From contig CAYUZB010000143.1 in NCBI GenBank assembly GCA_964449565.1, positions 1-7,878 of the forward strand: a stretch of 7,878 nucleotides of DNA, given 5' to 3'. Under the pieces are notes generated by a model. The model did not search any database, was not told where the DNA came from, and saw only the letters and a list, made by a program, of their open reading frames with translations. The position numbers were made by a program, and so were the translations under genes. This stretch comes from Granulosicoccus sp964449565. GTDB taxonomy: Bacteria > Pseudomonadota > Gammaproteobacteria > Granulosicoccales > Granulosicoccaceae. Of the stretch, positions 5,957 to 7,878 are shown piece after piece; positions within the stretch are counted from its first letter, which is position 1, and every line of letters starts with the position of its first letter.

Positions 5957-6536
5957 GTCTATTGATCGACTTCCACCACCCCTCGACAGATTAGACAAGA
6001 GCGACCTATTGCGCCGAGAGTTAGCATACGGAGAAACTCTGTTTGTCCAAAATAGTGCGACAACTGGATTGTTTTATCTAGTTTCAGGAACGATTGATCT
6101 CAAACGATCGACGAGATCCGGTCACATCGTTATGATTCATCGCGCTCGGTCGGGAGACACGTTCGCAGAAGCATCGTTATTCTCTGATACTTATCATTGC
6201 ACAGCCACTGCCGTATGTGAGGTATTGGTCATCGAGTGCAAACGATCTGCGATATCGCAGTTATTGGATAGGGACATCGAGTTTGCGCGATCCATGGCAT
6301 CCCGATTTGCAACCCAGATTCAGGAGTCCAGGCGCCGTGTGGAGCTGTTATCGATTCGAGCGGCCGATGAACGCATCCTCACGGCGCTTAATGATGGTTT
6401 ATTGGTAGAAGACATCACCACCTTTGCAGAAATTATCGGTTTAGCACCTGAAACCGTTTATCGGACATTGGCACAGTTGAGCAGGGAAGGGCGGATTGTA
6501 AAAACAGCACGAGGTCAATATCGGTTGAACGCGTAG
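5955..6536 (+). CDS. Crp/Fnr-family transcriptional regulator
   Basis: DNA-binding regulator of 193 residues. Residues about 17-100 are the cyclic-nucleotide-binding-type beta-barrel (GETLFVQNSATTGLFYLVSG..., then GDTFAEASLFSDTYHCTATA). Residues 103-130 form the long dimer helix, and about 131-193 a winged helix with recognition helix LAPETVYRTLAQLSREG (163-179). The N-terminal Cys set of FNR's [4Fe-4S] cluster is absent, so it is not a classical oxygen sensor. It has only C82, C88 and C95, the first in a YHC motif common in the wider family. The cAMP-binding Arg/Ser pattern of CRP is not evident, so the effector is unknown. No Shine-Dalgarno precedes ATG 5955 and an FNR-like palindrome overlaps it, so translation may be leaderless or weak. 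It probably controls itself and some of the surrounding metal genes. Confidence 0.9.
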   Translation: MSIDRLPPPLDRLDKSDLLRRELAYGETLFVQNSATTGLFYLVSGTIDLKRSTRSGHIVMIHRARSGDTFAEASLFSDTYHCTATAVCEVLVIECKRSAISQLLDRDIEFARSMASRFATQIQESRRRVELLSIRAADERILTALNDGLLVEDITTFAEIIGLAPETVYRTLAQLSREGRIVKTARGQYRLNA

Positions 6537-6657
6537 GCAATCACGGCTGAGGTAAGTACTATTGCTCACATCGGTTTTTGTGAACCACAACCCGCGATAT
6601 AAATTGAGACGATAAGCATCTTGAGCCGGTCAGGCTATGACTTCCTACTTTGGAACA

Positions 6658-7209
6658 TCACAGATACCGACGTACCGCTTCCTTGTAGTCCAGGTAAGCC
6701 TTGCCGTACTGACGTTCAAGCCATGGCTCCTCTGATAGGGGTGCGACCAGTAGCACCAGGATTCCCGCAACTATCGCTGGTAAGGCAACCACGGACGCGC
6801 TCAGAAGCGCCCAACCGATCAGTATCGCGATATCAGCGACGTACTGTGGGTTCCGTGAATAACGATAGAGTCCATCCACCTTGAGTTGCCCAACTGCACC
6901 ACCAGTCTGTGGAAGCCCGAACCGAATCACCTCTGACCATACTGCGAGGTTACCCAAAACGATTAAAAGCGGTCCCAACAAATAACGCAAATGACCTGCA
7001 ATGGAGGCCTCACCCCATCCAAGCACGCCCAAGGCGATAACAACGCCGAACAGTGTGTACGTGATGCCCCAAACAATGATGGGCGTATTGGGGCCATAGG
7101 ACTGTGGTGGCCAGATTCGTCGATCGGGGCACACGATCGACCATACAATGCCAGCCAGCGTCAATCCCGCGAGAACCAGTGCCAATACCAGTAAACCTGC
7201 AATGAGCAC
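6658..7209 (-). CDS. Isoprenylcysteine/phospholipid methyltransferase-like membrane protein
   Basis: Integral membrane protein of 183 residues with about four to five helices, resembling the ICMT/PEMT methyltransferase superfamily, which uses S-adenosylmethionine to methylate lipid-linked or membrane substrates. The C-terminal half carries the family signature: GLYRYSRNPQYV (113-124) followed, after a hydrophobic hairpin, by EEPWLERQYGKAYLDYKEAVRRYL (160-183). The substrate is unknown; bacterial members are widespread and most are uncharacterised. The start is a GTG at 7207-7209 with GAGAAG just upstream. It lies 6 nt after the stop of the cation transporter gene, so the two form an operon. 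Such pairing with metal transporters is something I recall from metal-resistance islands, but no mechanistic link is known to me. Confidence 0.83.
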   Translation of the reverse strand: MLIAGLLVLALVLAGLTLAGIVWSIVCPDRRIWPPQSYGPNTPIIVWGITYTLFGVVIALGVLGWGEASIAGHLRYLLGPLLIVLGNLAVWSEVIRFGLPQTGGAVGQLKVDGLYRYSRNPQYVADIAILIGWALLSASVVALPAIVAGILVLLVAPLSEEPWLERQYGKAYLDYKEAVRRYL

Positions 7210-7215
7210 AACTTC

Positions 7216-7851
7216 TCAGCCCACCTGATGTTGATGACTATTCACTTCGCGTCGCTCGTCTAAAGCTTGCTTGATGATCTGGGAGGCGGAAGACAGAAAC
7301 AGACTGCCCATGATCCCTGCAACGATCAGATCTGGCCAGCCGCTGGCCGTTCCCCAGACACCAAGAGCTGCCAACAATACTGCGATGTTTCCGATAGCGT
7401 CGTTGCGCGAACAGAGCCAGACAGAACGAACGTTGGCGTCTCCGTCCTTGTAAGTGATTAACAAGAGCACACTTACGCAGTTTGCGACCAACGCAAGAAA
7501 ACCAACCCAGCCCATTATTTCAGCGGCCGGAACACCACCGTAGAACACTCGATACACCGTCGAACCGAATACCCATGTTCCCACTACCAGTAGGCTGATG
7601 CCTTTAAACAGCGCCGCATTAGTTCGCACCGTAACCGATGCGCCAATGACGGCCATCGAAAGACCGTACGTCAACGCATCGCCGAGAAAGTCGAGTGCAT
7701 CAGCCTGCAGGGCTTGCGATTGTGCAAGACGACCGGCACCCATCTCCACGACGAACATCAGCGCATTGATGACGATGACGAGCCAGAGCCTACGCTTGTA
7801 ATCCTGCGATACTCCATCGAATTTCGCGTCGTGGTCACAACATCCGGACAT
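7216..7851 (-). CDS. CDF-like cation transporter, membrane domain only
   Basis: Six-helix protein of 211 residues related to the cation diffusion facilitators, which exchange divalent metals such as Zn, Co or Ni for protons at the inner membrane. Helices lie near residues 22-40, 46-70, 82-101, 112-133, 152-167 and 173-187. The helix-2 metal motif reads ADALDFLGDAL, so the usual HxxxD is DxxxD (D54, D58). The helix-5 motif is WLCSRNDAIGN, with C147 and D151 where HxxxD is usual. The cytoplasmic ferredoxin-like C-terminal domain of about 90 residues found in YiiP/ZitB is missing; the protein ends shortly after helix 6 with NSHQHQVG. The N-terminus MSGCCDHD offers a Cys/His/Asp metal site. WLCSRND marks a known compact subfamily as I recall it, so the short form is probably native. 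Metal specificity is open. Confidence 0.85.
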   Translation of the reverse strand: MSGCCDHDAKFDGVSQDYKRRLWLVIVINALMFVVEMGAGRLAQSQALQADALDFLGDALTYGLSMAVIGASVTVRTNAALFKGISLLVVGTWVFGSTVYRVFYGGVPAAEIMGWVGFLALVANCVSVLLLITYKDGDANVRSVWLCSRNDAIGNIAVLLAALGVWGTASGWPDLIVAGIMGSLFLSSASQIIKQALDERREVNSHQHQVG

Positions 7852-7878
7852 TTTTGATTCATCTTGCTTCGGTATTGG

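Noticed and set aside
5595..5965. Plus-strand frames opposite the His/Met-rich gene
   Set aside because: The minus-strand product has a signal peptide and metal motifs, while the plus-strand frames overlap each other and have no domain features.
5955..6536. Classical oxygen-sensing FNR
   Set aside because: The N-terminal cysteine cluster that holds the [4Fe-4S] centre is missing.
6537..6657. Terminator or small gene in the 121-nt gap between convergent genes
   Set aside because: Only short repeats such as TCACA/TGTGA (5 bp, 6566-6583) are present, without a T-run after the stem. No credible small coding frame was seen.
1..7878. Insertion sequences, CRISPR arrays, tRNA or rRNA genes
   Set aside because: No transposase, spaced direct-repeat array or structural RNA signature was seen on either strand.

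Overview
The window looks like an accessory copper-homeostasis and periplasmic redox island from a Gram-negative, probably gammaproteobacterial, chromosome or plasmid. The evidence is the periplasmic and lipoprotein targeting signals, the Tat-type leader on a multicopper oxidase, three c-type cytochromes, a CopG/DUF411 protein and a Crp/Fnr regulator. No rRNA, tRNA, transposase or CRISPR array was seen, so finer taxonomy cannot be supported.

Left part (about 83-5314, + strand): seven genes in one direction with short gaps. They are a small secreted Cys/His-rich CopL-like protein, a laccase-like multicopper oxidase, a cytochrome c' (class II), a dihaem cytochrome c lipoprotein, a monohaem cytochrome c (overlapping the previous gene by 4 nt), a CopG-type CxCC lipoprotein and a membrane protein fusing a glutaredoxin domain to a MauE/DoxX-like domain. 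The only sizeable gap in this block is the 126 nt before the oxidase. It carries a hairpin and a set of mutually exclusive complementary segments, one of which covers the presumed ribosome binding site.

Middle (5311-6536): a convergent gene for an exported His/Met-rich protein of unknown function, whose stop codon overlaps that of the glutaredoxin fusion. It is divergent from a Crp/Fnr-family regulator. A perfect 14-bp palindrome of FNR type (ATGAT-TTGA-ATCAT) overlaps the regulator's start codon and suggests autoregulation.

Right part (6658-7851, - strand): a two-gene unit of a CDF-like cation transporter that lacks the usual cytoplasmic C-terminal domain, followed 6 nt later by an isoprenylcysteine/phospholipid methyltransferase-like membrane protein.

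Working model (inference): the multicopper oxidase oxidises Cu(I) or another reductant in the periplasm. The cytochromes move electrons between this chemistry and the respiratory chain. CopG, the CopL-like protein and the His/Met-rich protein bind copper, and the glutaredoxin-MauE fusion manages thiol redox state. No copper P-type ATPase, CopB or Cus efflux system lies in the window. The oxidase plus three-cytochrome arrangement, and the orphan His/Met-rich protein next to a self-regulating Crp/Fnr factor, are the parts most worth following up.
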